From UM-FILTER-47-13 sp964445195 (GTDB taxonomy: Bacteria > Pseudomonadota > Alphaproteobacteria > Micavibrionales > Micavibrionaceae): a stretch of 64,000 bases of DNA. The position numbers and the translations under genes were made by a program. Within the stretch, counting starts at the first letter, position 1, and each line of letters starts with the position of its first letter. Below the pieces are notes generated by a model. That model was not told the DNA's origin. It did not search any database and worked only from the letters and a program-made list of their open reading frames with translations. The stretch is taken from positions 1-64,000 of the forward strand of contig CAYUKA010000009.1 of NCBI GenBank assembly GCA_964445195.1. Direction: 5' to 3'. Positions 52,046-61,543 of this stretch are shown here, in pieces.

Positions 52046-53476
52046 ATGCATACAATACGCCCCATAACCGCCTTGCTGATCACCGGCCTGCTGATCCTGC
52101 CGCTGCTATTGTCCGGCTGCGCGCGCTATGTCAAGAAGGCGCATTACGCCCCGGCCATCGACATTCCTTATGACGCCGCGCCGGTGCCGGTGCTGTTCCG
52201 CGAAGTCGAGCTGCTGCTGCCGGTCGGGATGGATGTCGGTTTTGAAACCCACGGCAGCCGGGGCTGCGGCTGGCCGCGCTACCCGGTCAGCCGGACGGTG
52301 CTGCGCGGCGCAATCGACCGCAAATTCATCCGCCAGACCTTCCACGATGCGCTGGAAGCGCAGGGCTATGATGTCGTGGCCAGCCTGGATATTGCCTACG
52401 ATCTTGAGGACGAGATTGAGCGGGCCGAGTATTCGATCACCGCCAAAATTAAGGATGTCCAGCTTGAAATGTGCCACCGCGAGGCGGACAATCTCATGAT
52501 CCTGTTCACCACCCGCAGGGGCATTGAAGGCGAGCTGTATATGAAGGTCGACTGGACGGTTTACGACTCGCTGCGCCGGACCGTTGTCTACAAGACCACG
52601 ACCGAGGGCTATACCAGGCGACGCGTGCCGAACCAGGAAGGGCTGACGCTGATGTTCAGCGACGCGTTTGAAATGGCGGCTCATAATCTCGGCACCGACC
52701 GGCCGTTCCACGATTTGCTGGTCAACGGCATAAAGCCGCAGGACTGGCGCGGCCGGCCCGGCTTTCCCCGTGATCGCAGGACAGAGCGCGCGCCGCAATT
52801 CGACCCGAACGAGGCCGTCATAATCACGCAGGACGCATTATCGCGTACGCCCTTTACCCGCGATATCGAAGACAAGCGCCGGGTCGCGGTGATGGTCGAG
52901 AAGTTCGGCCATGGTTCCGGTTTTTTCATTAGTGATGAAGGTCATATCCTGACCAACGCCCATGTTGTCGGCGACGGGCTGCGCACCCGCATTATCACCG
53001 CCAACCGCGATGAAAAACTGGTCGCCGAGATATTACGCATCGACAAGGCGCGCGATGTCGCGCTGCTGAAACTTGAAGAGGTACCGGATAACCTGGATAT
53101 CGTGACCCTGCCGATCCGCGAAGACTGGCCTGCAGTCGGTGAAGAGGTGTACGCCATCGGCGCACCGCGCGACCGCCGCCAGTTAACCGACACGGTGACC
53201 AGGGGCATTATCAGCGCCCACCGCGAGGATATGCGGTTTCTCGGCGTGCGCCAGAATTTCCTGCAGGCCGATGTCGAGATTCACGGCGGCAATAGCGGCG
53301 GACCGCTGATCGACGGGCACGGCAATATTGTCGGCATGGCTGTCGGCGCCACAATCGCACCGCCCAACAAAGCCGGCATCGGTCTGAATTATTTTATCCC
53401 GATTGCCGAGGCGCTGCAGGTGATGGATATCGGTCTTGAAAGCCGCAGCGGCGCGCCGACCCGGATCACGCCCTAG
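52046..53476 (+). CDS. Lipoprotein with trypsin-like serine protease domain
   Basis: A 476-residue protein. The signal ends in the lipobox LLSGC (Cys25), so it is anchored to a membrane. Residues 30-240 are an unknown beta-rich domain with two Cys. The protease follows with triad His306 (TNAHVV), Asp337 (ARDVALL) and Ser417 (GGNSGGPL), as in DegP-type enzymes but with no PDZ domain. The N-terminal domain beside the protease is unusual. Likely a periplasmic or outer-membrane quality-control protease. Confidence 0.8.
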   Translation: MHTIRPITALLITGLLILPLLLSGCARYVKKAHYAPAIDIPYDAAPVPVLFREVELLLPVGMDVGFETHGSRGCGWPRYPVSRTVLRGAIDRKFIRQTFHDALEAQGYDVVASLDIAYDLEDEIERAEYSITAKIKDVQLEMCHREADNLMILFTTRRGIEGELYMKVDWTVYDSLRRTVVYKTTTEGYTRRRVPNQEGLTLMFSDAFEMAAHNLGTDRPFHDLLVNGIKPQDWRGRPGFPRDRRTERAPQFDPNEAVIITQDALSRTPFTRDIEDKRRVAVMVEKFGHGSGFFISDEGHILTNAHVVGDGLRTRIITANRDEKLVAEILRIDKARDVALLKLEEVPDNLDIVTLPIREDWPAVGEEVYAIGAPRDRRQLTDTVTRGIISAHREDMRFLGVRQNFLQADVEIHGGNSGGPLIDGHGNIVGMAVGATIAPPNKAGIGLNYFIPIAEALQVMDIGLESRSGAPTRITP

Positions 53477-53484
53477 GGCATAAA

Positions 53485-53847
53485 TCAAAGCCTCAAAGTC
53501 ATCTGGTCTTTTGCCACCGCGGCCATTTCGCGCAGCGCATGACCGTGTTCGGCAATATCGCGCATGCCTTCAAGCGTCGGCACCGCCGCCGCCGGGGCCG
53601 TGGTGAAAAAGGAGAGCGGTCCCAACTCAACCGCGCCGGTCACCAGCGCGCCCATCCCGGCCACAATTTTGAATTCATCAACCCGCCGTGCCGCCGGCGC
53701 CATCGCCGCATCGGCGGTCAGGCCAGTGATAAAATCGCGGCTGTTCTCCCTGACCGTATTAAATTTTGCGGATAAAGCGGCCAGATTAGAAGATATACAT
53801 GTTGATAAAGAAGCGGCCGCACGGCGAAAAGGCGCGAATGGCGTCAT
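53485..53847 (-). CDS. Hypothetical small protein
   Basis: A 120-residue Ala-rich protein with a hydrophobic stretch near residues 60-90 (GMGALVTGAVELGPLSFFTTAPAAAVP). It ends QMTLRL just after the convergent protease gene. No family is recognised, and codon use resembles real genes only moderately. Confidence 0.4.
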   Translation of the reverse strand: MTPFAPFRRAAASLSTCISSNLAALSAKFNTVRENSRDFITGLTADAAMAPAARRVDEFKIVAGMGALVTGAVELGPLSFFTTAPAAAVPTLEGMRDIAEHGHALREMAAVAKDQMTLRL

Positions 53848-53977
53848 AATCGTCTCCCTGTGTCTATTCGTTTTTCCTGATTTCTATTGCCATATAATAC
53901 ATATTTTAGCCGCCATATGCAAGGCTTTTCAGCATACAGGGCCGCGCTTCCCCTTGACGCCGGGCCCTTGACGGTGC

Positions 53978-54547
53978 ATGTCTTTATCCATGAGTGAGCA
54001 CAATATATTCAATGCGCAAAACTGGCACGCAACGACCATCCTGGCGGTCCGCAAGGACGGCGAGGTTGTCATCGCCGGCGACGGCCAGGTCAGCATGGGC
54101 GACACGGTCCTGAAAGCCAACGCCCGCAAGGTCCGGCGGCTCGGCAAGGGCGGCAGGATTATCGCCGGTTTCGCCGGAGCGACCGCCGATGCCTTTACAT
54201 TATTCGAGCGGCTTGAGGGCAAGCTGGAAGCCCATCCGGGCCAGCTGACCCGCGCCTGCGTCGAGCTGGCCAAGGACTGGCGCACCGACCGTTATCTGCG
54301 CCGGCTGGAAGCGCTGATGGCGGTGTGCGATCAGGACACCTCGCTGATCCTGTCCGGCACCGGCGATGTCGTTGAGCCGGAGGACGGCATTATCGGTATC
54401 GGCAGCGGCGGCAATTATGCGCTGGCCGCAGCCCGGGCGCTCTACGGCCAGAAACTGCCCGCGGCGGAGATCGCACAGCGGGCAATGGCGATCGCCGCCG
54501 GAATCTGTGTGTACACCAATGACAATATTGTCATTGAGACTTTATGA
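53978..54547 (+). CDS. hslV: ATP-dependent protease subunit HslV
   Basis: The threonine peptidase of the HslUV (ClpQY) proteasome-like complex. The N-terminal nucleophile is Thr19 after removal of the leader (HA-TTILAVRKDG). GDGQVSMGDTVLKANARKVRRL and SGTGDVVEPEDGIIGIGSGGNYALAAARAL are diagnostic. The hslU gene starts 31 bp downstream, so both form the standard heat-shock operon. Confidence 0.95.
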   Translation: MSLSMSEHNIFNAQNWHATTILAVRKDGEVVIAGDGQVSMGDTVLKANARKVRRLGKGGRIIAGFAGATADAFTLFERLEGKLEAHPGQLTRACVELAKDWRTDRYLRRLEALMAVCDQDTSLILSGTGDVVEPEDGIIGIGSGGNYALAAARALYGQKLPAAEIAQRAMAIAAGICVYTNDNIVIETL

Positions 54548-54578
54548 ACAAGACAAGATAAGCAAAGCTGCCCCGCCC

Positions 54579-55964
54579 ATGACAAAGACACAAACCCCGA
54601 CTGCGAAACCAGCCCCAAAATCAGCCCCAAAATCAGCCGAAGACCGCGCCGCCGCCGTGCCGGCTTTCTCGCCGCGCGAGATTGTCTCGGAGCTTGACCG
54701 CTTCATTATCGGCCAGAGCGATGCCAAGCGCGCCGTCGCCATCGCCCTGCGCAACCGCTGGCGGCGGATGAATGTCGATCCGGCGCTGCAGGACGAGATT
54801 TACCCGAAGAACATCCTGATGATCGGCCCGACCGGCGTCGGCAAAACCGAGATCGCCCGGCGGCTGGCGAAGCTGGCGCAGGCGCCCTTTATCAAGGTCG
54901 AAGCCACCCGCTTCACCGAGGTCGGCTATGTCGGCAAGGATGTCGAATCGATCATCCGCGACCTGACCGAGGCCGCGATCCATATGATCCGCGACAAGCA
55001 CCGCAAGGCCGTGATGGCCCAGGCCGAGATTTATGCCGAGGAGCGGGTGCTTGACGCGCTGGTCGGCGACAGCGCCGGTGAAGGTACGCGGGGAAATTTC
55101 CGCGACAAGCTGCGCAAAGGCGAACTGAATGACCGCGAGATCGAGGTCGAGGTCACCGACCGCGCCGACCCGATGCCCGGCTTTGAAATTCCCGGCATGC
55201 CCGGCGCCAGTATGAGCATGATCAATATGGGGGATTTATTCGGCAAAGCGTTCGGCGAACGCAAAAAGCGCAAGACCATGACCGTCGGCGAATCTTACGA
55301 TGTGCTGATGCAGGACGAAGCCGACAAGCTGCTGGATGAGGACAAGGTCATCGCCGACGCCCTTGATCTGGTGCAACAGAACGGCATTGTTTTCCTGGAC
55401 GAGGTCGACAAAATCGCCCACCGGCAGGACGCCCATGGCGGCGATGTCTCGCGCGAAGGCGTACAGCGCGACCTGTTGCCGCTGATCGAGGGTACGACCG
55501 TCACCACCAAATACGGCCCGGTCAAGACCGACCATATATTGTTCGTCGCCTCCGGCGCTTTTCATTACGCCAAACCCTCGGACCTGCTGGCCGAACTGCA
55601 GGGCCGGCTGCCGATCCGGGTCGAGTTGCGCGCCCTGACCGAAGAAGATTTCCGCCGCATCCTGACCGAAACCGAAGCCAGCCTGCTGATCCAGTACAAG
55701 GCGCTGATGAACACTGAAGATTTCACCCTGAGCTTTGAGGACGATGCGATCGACGAAATTGCCCGTCTGGCGTTCGAGGTCAACGAGACGGTCGAGAATA
55801 TCGGCGCGCGGCGGCTGCTGACCGTCATGGAAAAGCTGCTGGAGGAGATCAGCTACACAGCTGCCGACCGCGGCGGCGAAAGCTTTACCGTTACCGCTGA
55901 CTATGTCCGCGAACAGGTCGCCGACCTCGCCGAAAACGCCGATCTGTCAAAGTTCATTCTTTAA
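54579..55964 (+). CDS. hslU: ATPase subunit HslU of the HslUV protease
   Basis: The hexameric unfoldase that feeds substrates to HslV. Start chosen at MTKTQTPTAKP (54579), since the frame before it is inside hslV. At 461 residues it has FSPREIVSELDRFIIGQ, Walker A GPTGVGKT (83-90), the pore loop GYVGKD, the I-domain region near residues 110-250, Walker B GIVFLDEVDKI and sensor-2 GARRLLTVMEKLLE. An extra 25-residue Pro/Ala/Lys-rich N-terminal extension is present. Confidence 0.96.
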   Translation: MTKTQTPTAKPAPKSAPKSAEDRAAAVPAFSPREIVSELDRFIIGQSDAKRAVAIALRNRWRRMNVDPALQDEIYPKNILMIGPTGVGKTEIARRLAKLAQAPFIKVEATRFTEVGYVGKDVESIIRDLTEAAIHMIRDKHRKAVMAQAEIYAEERVLDALVGDSAGEGTRGNFRDKLRKGELNDREIEVEVTDRADPMPGFEIPGMPGASMSMINMGDLFGKAFGERKKRKTMTVGESYDVLMQDEADKLLDEDKVIADALDLVQQNGIVFLDEVDKIAHRQDAHGGDVSREGVQRDLLPLIEGTTVTTKYGPVKTDHILFVASGAFHYAKPSDLLAELQGRLPIRVELRALTEEDFRRILTETEASLLIQYKALMNTEDFTLSFEDDAIDEIARLAFEVNETVENIGARRLLTVMEKLLEEISYTAADRGGESFTVTADYVREQVADLAENADLSKFIL

Positions 55965-56056
55965 GCCCGTTTTGCGCCATTTTTACCATAAATATTTTGA
56001 CACGCCCTGCCTGTTTCTATAACGTCAGCGCTAAAATACAATGTAGGAGCAACGTC

Positions 56057-57544
56057 ATGGATGGCAGATTCATTGATACTGGAAAATTACTGATCCCCGC
56101 AGGCACAAATGTAACGCTCGTCGTGCCGGTGACCGGAATGCCGGATTTAACCCGGCCTTTTGAAGCCGGGCTGGCCAAAGCGCAAAACTTCGAAGCCAGG
56201 CCGGGCCAAATCCTGACCATTCCCAACACGGCGACCGGGGAAACTGCCGGGGAAATTGAGAGAGTCTATGTCGGCGTGTCTTCACCGGACGCTCCTTATG
56301 CGTTTGCCGCCGCGGCCGCCGCCCTGCCGGCAGGCGATTACGAAATCGATGACACGGCCCTGGATGCGCCGCTGAGCCCGGAGCAGGCTTATGAAGCCAC
56401 CCGGGGCTGGGCGCTGGCGCGCTATCAATTCAAAATCGAGAACGGCGCACCGAATAGTGATCCCGGCCCCGGCCCGCGGCTGGTAATCCCGCAGGCCGCG
56501 CGGCAGGATCTTGACGCGCTGACCGCCGAGATCAAGGCAACCTGGCTGGTCCGCGACCTGATCAATATGCCAGCGAATATCCTGAACACGCGGGAGCTGA
56601 GCGCGGCGGTAACGGGACTTGCGAATATCTTTAATGTCAAGGCGCAAACCGTCAAAGGCGAGGAGCTGGAACGGGAATTCCCGCTGGTATACGCGGTCGG
56701 CAAGGCCTCGGAAAACCCGCCGATCCTTACCTATTTCGAATGGACCGGCAGCGGCGCGGGCGACGATGCGCCGACCATCCTGCTGGCCGGCAAGGGCGTG
56801 ACCTATGATACCGGCGGTCTGGGCCTCAAGCCGGCCCCGGCGATGGAGCCGATGAAAAAGGATATGGGCGGCGCTGCGATCGCCCTTGGCACAGCCATCC
56901 AGATCATGAGCGCGGATCTGCCGGTCAGGCTCAAGGTCATGGTCCCGATCGCGGAAAACGCGGTTGCCGGCAACGCCTTTCGCAACGGTGATATCCTGAC
57001 CGCCCGCGACGGCACCGCCGTTTATATCAATCACACCGATGCCGAAGGCCGCCTGCTGCTGGCCGATGCGCTCTCTTACGGGGTTGAAACATGGCAGCCG
57101 GATTACGTGATTGACTTCGCGACCCTGACCGGCGCGCAGCGCGTGGCCGACGGCACCGATGTCGGCGCGGTGATCACAAACGATATCGCGCTCGGCCGCC
57201 GGATCGAAGACACGGGCCATGCGCTCGGCGATGACCTGAAATTCCACCGCGTGTTTAAAAAGCACAAAGTGCCGCTGGCAGGCCGCGACGGCGCCGATAT
57301 CCAGAACAGCCCGCGTGGCCCCGATGCGCCGGGGCTGGAAATTCCCTTCTGGTTCCTGCAGCATTTCATCGACGCGGCGGTCCAAAAGACCGGCAGCGAA
57401 CCTCCGGTGCATGTCCATTTTGATATCAGCGCCTGGAACGATGTGCCCCGCCCCGGCAAGCCAAAAGGCGGTGAAGCCATGGGTATGCGCGCCATTAACC
57501 GCATTGTGCAGGAAATCGCCCTGTCGGCCGCGGCGGGTCCATAA
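56057..57544 (+). CDS. M17 leucyl aminopeptidase family protein
   Basis: The start MDGRFIDTGKLL at 56057 follows AGGAGC. A 495-residue zinc or manganese aminopeptidase. The catalytic Lys lies in LLAGKGVTYDTGGLGLKP, and the metal-binding block is NHTDAEGRLLLADAL, where the usual NTDAEGR has His for the first Asn. The signature Asp and Glu ligands and the Arg are kept. It would release N-terminal residues from peptides in the cytoplasm. It is adjacent to hslU, so a role in peptide recycling after HslUV is plausible. This is a diverged branch rather than typical PepA. Confidence 0.85.
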   Translation: MDGRFIDTGKLLIPAGTNVTLVVPVTGMPDLTRPFEAGLAKAQNFEARPGQILTIPNTATGETAGEIERVYVGVSSPDAPYAFAAAAAALPAGDYEIDDTALDAPLSPEQAYEATRGWALARYQFKIENGAPNSDPGPGPRLVIPQAARQDLDALTAEIKATWLVRDLINMPANILNTRELSAAVTGLANIFNVKAQTVKGEELEREFPLVYAVGKASENPPILTYFEWTGSGAGDDAPTILLAGKGVTYDTGGLGLKPAPAMEPMKKDMGGAAIALGTAIQIMSADLPVRLKVMVPIAENAVAGNAFRNGDILTARDGTAVYINHTDAEGRLLLADALSYGVETWQPDYVIDFATLTGAQRVADGTDVGAVITNDIALGRRIEDTGHALGDDLKFHRVFKKHKVPLAGRDGADIQNSPRGPDAPGLEIPFWFLQHFIDAAVQKTGSEPPVHVHFDISAWNDVPRPGKPKGGEAMGMRAINRIVQEIALSAAAGP

Positions 57545-57618
57545 AACACGTCAAAGAAGCGTTTTCTGTTTGCCCCTGTTGCTTTACAGTAGCCGGGGAA
57601 AAGGAGATTATAACCTTC

Positions 57619-58632
57619 ATGTCCGCCTTCACATTTCCGGCCCTGCTCCTGCTCTGGCTTTTTGTGGCTGCCTGGCCGGCGGCGGCGCAAACGCCGTCCT
57701 TTCAGATGCCGGTTGATTGCCGCCTTGGCGAAAATTGCTGGATCGTCAATTATGTCGATGTCGATGACAGCGCGGACGTCGCCGATTTCCGCTGCGGCCA
57801 CCGCAGCTATGATGACCATCACGGCACCGATTTCGGCCTGGCCGACATGGTGATCATGGAGCAGGGCGTTGCCGTCACGGCCGCCGCCGCCGGTACGGTG
57901 CAACGCATCCGCGATGAAATGCCCGACCGGCTGGTATCGCCGGAAGAAAAGGAAACGCTGCTGGCCGAGAATCGCGGCTGCGGCAACGGCGTGTTCATCG
58001 ACCATGGCGGCGGCTGGCAGACCATATATTGTCACCTCAAACAAGGCAGCATCGCCGTGAAGCCTGGTGATGAGGTTAAAGCCGGCGATGCGCTCGGTAT
58101 GATCGGCGCCTCCGGCATCGCCGAATTTCCGCATGTGCATTTCGGCGTCTTCTTTGAAGGCACGACCATCGATCCGTTCACCGGACGCGATCCGGCCGCC
58201 GGGTGCGGTGCGGACGGCACGGCACTGTGGCATGGCAATGCCGGGCTAACGTATCAGGGCGGCGCGCTGTACGCCGCCGGTTTCAGCGCCCGGCCGCCGG
58301 ATTTTGAAGCGGTCAGGATCGACACCGCCAGCCCGGACACGCTGGATAGCGCCGCTGCCGAAGCGTTGGTGTTCTGGGCCGCTTTCTATGGCACGGCAAA
58401 AGGCGATGAAGCCCGGCTTGAAATCCGCGACCCGCAGGGCCGGCTTTATGCTGAGCGCACCATCACGCAGGACCGGGACCGGGCGCGGCAGTTTTACTAT
58501 ATCGGCCGCCGCATCAGCGCAGACAAGCCGCTGGTGCCGGGACCATATACCGGCTATGTCAGGCTGCGCCAGACCTTGCCAGGCGGCGCCACCAGTGAAA
58601 GCACTGCTGAACGAACAATCACGGTGCGTTAA
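57619..58632 (+). CDS. M23-family (LytM) metallopeptidase
   Basis: A 337-residue exported protein. Signal peptide 1-23 ends AAWPAAA. The LytM zinc site is HHGTDFGL and HVHFG, with GVFIDHGGGWQTIYCHLKQGSIAVKPGDEVKAGDALG in between, the typical core. Additional Cys residues and a C-terminal beta domain of about 120 residues (after 230) are unusual. Endopeptidase acting on peptidoglycan or a cell-wall cleavage regulator by homology. Confidence 0.85.
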   Translation: MSAFTFPALLLLWLFVAAWPAAAQTPSFQMPVDCRLGENCWIVNYVDVDDSADVADFRCGHRSYDDHHGTDFGLADMVIMEQGVAVTAAAAGTVQRIRDEMPDRLVSPEEKETLLAENRGCGNGVFIDHGGGWQTIYCHLKQGSIAVKPGDEVKAGDALGMIGASGIAEFPHVHFGVFFEGTTIDPFTGRDPAAGCGADGTALWHGNAGLTYQGGALYAAGFSARPPDFEAVRIDTASPDTLDSAAAEALVFWAAFYGTAKGDEARLEIRDPQGRLYAERTITQDRDRARQFYYIGRRISADKPLVPGPYTGYVRLRQTLPGGATSESTAERTITVR

Positions 58633-59207
58633 ATCTCTTTCGTTTCCCGCCGGCGCCGCAGCAGGACATAAAGCGCACCATCGCCGCCATCCTGTGGCCG
58701 GGCCGGGCTGACCTGCAGCACCAGGTCGCGCAATGGCGGCTCCTCCAGCCAGAGCGGGACGTTTTCACGCAAAACCCCGCTGCCCCGCTTACCTTTGCCG
58801 GTAATCACGAGCACATGACGCTTTTTCCGGTCATGGCAGCGTAAAATAAACGCCCGCAGCGCCGTCTGCGCCGCCACGCGCCCTAAACCGTGCAAATCAA
58901 GCCGGGCCTGTATCTCCATCTGGCCACGCCGTACGCGTTCAGACGTACGCTTATCAACCTCGCGGCCCGGTGCCTCCGGGGCGGGTGCAGCATGCTTTGA
59001 TGCGTGGGGCGGGTCCGCCGCCGTTCGGCTCTGGGCGGCCCGGTCATGAACGCCCGGCCTGTCCCCGGCTACGGGGGATGGCTGGTCCGGCGGCCGGCGG
59101 CGCGCGCCGGATAAGGGCTGGATATCCCGGGTTACATGCGCCCACAGCGCCTCATCACTGGTTTCATCATTCTTGTCGTCATGCTGATCGTCATCATGGG
59201 CGGTCAT
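58629..59207 (-). CDS. Smr domain endonuclease-like protein
   Basis: A 192-residue protein. After a charged, Pro-rich region comes a Smr domain: LDLHGLGRVAAQTALRAFIL, then HVLVITGKGKRGSGVLRENVPLWL and LYVLLRRRRE. The LDxH motif and GKG loop are those of Smr, a nuclease or DNA-binding domain of MutS2 type. The stop overlaps the M23 gene stop (convergent). Single-domain Smr proteins have a role in RNA or DNA processing that is not yet settled. Confidence 0.85.
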   Translation of the reverse strand: MTAHDDDQHDDKNDETSDEALWAHVTRDIQPLSGARRRPPDQPSPVAGDRPGVHDRAAQSRTAADPPHASKHAAPAPEAPGREVDKRTSERVRRGQMEIQARLDLHGLGRVAAQTALRAFILRCHDRKKRHVLVITGKGKRGSGVLRENVPLWLEEPPLRDLVLQVSPARPQDGGDGALYVLLRRRRETKEI

Positions 59208-59301
59208 ATTTTATATTTTACAGTGTTATAGGCGGTTATGCGGAATTACCATTTCACAGGCAGCTATTATACAATAAAATATAAGGTTCAAGGAGTTGCG
59301 C

Positions 59302-60069
59302 GTGTTGAAAAGAAATATGAAGCTGATCATTGCCTGCCTGTTTTTCGGCGCGGCCGGCCTGATGATTGCCGCGCCGGTTACCGTGCATGCTTTTGACATG
59401 AGCCGCTACAGCGAATCCGAAAAAGTCGGCTTCGCCTTCCACTATATGGCCGGCTTCGACCCGCATTACGAAGACTGGATTACCGATTCAGATAAATATA
59501 AGGACGCCAAGCCGATCGATAAGGTCGAGCTGCTACAACACGATAAATGGCGCCTGATGAACGGCTTTGCCAATTACATGCCGGACCGGAACCTGATCAG
59601 GGTCGGTGTAGAGGGCGTGGTTCATACGTCCAGCTATTATCTGGAACGCCGCAAGGTGGCACCGCTTAAAGACATTGAAATCAATTTGCGGGAACTGCCG
59701 GAAAATTATTTTCCCTTTTATATCGGCGGCATCTGGATCGCGCTGGTGATCAAGGATTACGACCTGCTGACCAAGTTTATTCTCAATAATGACGAATACG
59801 AGGAATTTGAGAAAAAACTTGGTCTGTCACGCAAGGTTTATGAACTTTCAAAAAAAGTGAATGTCGATTTTCGCCTGCGGCCGGTGGCGGTGGATACAAA
59901 CGCGCCGCTGACACTTGACGGGCTGGAGATGTGGCTGATGATGGTCGAGGTCGCAGAGATGGATATCTGGCGGGCGCGGGGCGACGAAAGGATATCCGTG
60001 TGGCGCTATCAGGCCCCGTGGTACATTGCCGACAAGCACAGGGAGTTTCTGTCCCTGTACAAAGATTAG
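59302..60069 (+). CDS. Hypothetical exported protein
   Basis: The GTG at 59302 sits 6 bp after AAGGAG and gives a signal peptide (KLIIACLFFGAAGLMIAAPVTVHA). The mature protein, about 230 residues, is rich in Asp, Glu, Tyr and Trp and has no family I can name. It ends next to another orphan gene (18 bp). Probably periplasmic. Confidence 0.55.
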   Translation: MLKRNMKLIIACLFFGAAGLMIAAPVTVHAFDMSRYSESEKVGFAFHYMAGFDPHYEDWITDSDKYKDAKPIDKVELLQHDKWRLMNGFANYMPDRNLIRVGVEGVVHTSSYYLERRKVAPLKDIEINLRELPENYFPFYIGGIWIALVIKDYDLLTKFILNNDEYEEFEKKLGLSRKVYELSKKVNVDFRLRPVAVDTNAPLTLDGLEMWLMMVEVAEMDIWRARGDERISVWRYQAPWYIADKHREFLSLYKD

Positions 60070-60087
60070 CAGGAGGCAGGCCCGCCC

Positions 60088-60660
60088 ATGTATTCGCATC
60101 TCGACCCGATCTTCCGTACCCAGCTGCGCCTGGCCGAAACCCTGGATACAAGACAGGGACTGCGGCGGAATAAGGAGACAGAGGAGCGCGGCCGGCGCGA
60201 CCAGCGGCAGGAACGGCCGGACGATGATGATTTGTGGCAGGACCGGACCGCGGTTTCGACCGCCGCGCTCAAACAATTTCTGGAACAGCTCGCGCGGCAG
60301 CAGGAACAGGCCGCCGGGACCAGCGACAAAGACGTACAAGAAGACGTACAGCCGCCCGCACCGATAAAAACAGAAGAGCCGCAACATGGTGATTCCGCCA
60401 CCGCGCCGGGCGCTGCACGGGCCGCGCAGGCTTACCAGCGTACCTACCGGGCCACGCACCAGGACGAAGCGCCGCCGCTCAATAGTGATGCTGTCCCTAC
60501 ATTACAACTCAGCCCGGAGGAGTTGCGGGTCATTAGCCGGCTGGTCAGGGATATCGACACCCTGATCCGGGCCGGGATTACAGATTTGCGCATCGATAAA
60601 AGCGAGAATTTCCTGCAAAGCCTGGTCGAAGCCGTCGCGCGCGAGAAAGCGGCGCTTTAA
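60088..60660 (+). CDS. Hypothetical charged protein
   Basis: A 190-residue protein with a Gln/Arg/Glu-rich N-terminal half (RRNKETEERGRRDQRQERPDDDD) and a middle Pro/Ala linker. The last 60 residues (LSPEELRVISRLVRDIDTLIRAG) are helical. No family recognised. The AGGAGG before the start (60070-60075) suggests translation. Confidence 0.45.
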   Translation: MYSHLDPIFRTQLRLAETLDTRQGLRRNKETEERGRRDQRQERPDDDDLWQDRTAVSTAALKQFLEQLARQQEQAAGTSDKDVQEDVQPPAPIKTEEPQHGDSATAPGAARAAQAYQRTYRATHQDEAPPLNSDAVPTLQLSPEELRVISRLVRDIDTLIRAGITDLRIDKSENFLQSLVEAVAREKAAL

Positions 60661-61289
60661 CCGTCCGGCTGCTCCCGTTCATCGCCCCAGTCATCGAGAC
60701 GGCCACCCTCCTGCCCGGCCAGCCGGTAACCCGGCCCGTCAGTGAGGATATAGCGCGGCCGGGCCGGATCGGCCTCGATTTTCTGCCGCAGGCGGTAAAT
60801 ATGGGTCTCGAGCGTATGCGTCTCTATCCCCTCGGCATAACCCCAGACATCCTGCAACAACGCCTCACGCTCAACAACAGCGCCGCTCTGGCTGTGGAGT
60901 TTGCGCAGGATCGCCTGCTCTTTTTCCGTCAGGACAATAGCCGGGCCTTGACCGTAAAGGCGCGATTCACCGGGCGGCAGCCGCCAGCCGCCGATAACCA
61001 CCTCCTGCTGCGGCCCGGCGCGCAATGCCCGGTTCAGCCGGTCGATCAGCGCGCCCAGCCGCAGCGGCAAAGCATCACAGCGAATCACCGGACAAGGCAA
61101 AGCGGGCAGAGCATCCGCCGCAGAACCGAGAATCACGGCCGCCGGCGCACGGTCCGGCAGCCCGCACTCATCACCGATACAGGCCGCCCGGCCGGTATAG
61201 GCCGTCACCGCCTGCGCCAGCGCCTGCGCCGCTGCCGGCGGCAGGCCGTACATACAGACCGGGGCTTCATTGTGGTTTATTTCTGCCAT
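60657..61289 (-). CDS. OmpR-type winged-helix regulator with degenerate receiver
   Basis: Started at MAEINHNEAPVCMYG (61289), giving 210 residues. The C-terminal half is a trans_reg_C winged helix: IVLTEKEQAILRKLHSQSGAVVEREALLQDVWGYAEGIETHTLETHIYRLRQKIEADPARPRYILTDGPGYRL. The N-terminal half, about 90 residues, resembles a receiver fold but has no phospho-accepting Asp. It would thus regulate transcription without phosphorylation. Converges on the orphan at 60088. Confidence 0.78.
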   Translation of the reverse strand: MAEINHNEAPVCMYGLPPAAAQALAQAVTAYTGRAACIGDECGLPDRAPAAVILGSAADALPALPCPVIRCDALPLRLGALIDRLNRALRAGPQQEVVIGGWRLPPGESRLYGQGPAIVLTEKEQAILRKLHSQSGAVVEREALLQDVWGYAEGIETHTLETHIYRLRQKIEADPARPRYILTDGPGYRLAGQEGGRLDDWGDEREQPDG

Positions 61290-61543
61290 ATCAACATTTC
61301 CGGATTTTACTGTAGCAAAAGCGCCCCGGCGCGCAAAGCCCCGGCCACCCGGCGCAGAGCCCGCCCCGTACCGCGCCCCCTTGCCGGCGCGGCGAAATTT
61401 GCCGCCATCCGCGCCGCCGCACCCGGCAAAAATGCACTGTCGCCGCACCTTCCTTTACATTACGTAAACTTTAAGTTGTTGATTTCACAGCTTTTCGCGC
61501 TGGCACAGGCTTTGCACATATAATTGACCAGGAGGCTTACACC

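Noticed and set aside
56282..58233. Two 376-378-codon minus-strand frames opposite the M17 and M23 genes
   Set aside because: They are antisense shadows; the plus strand has the catalytic motifs of both peptidases.
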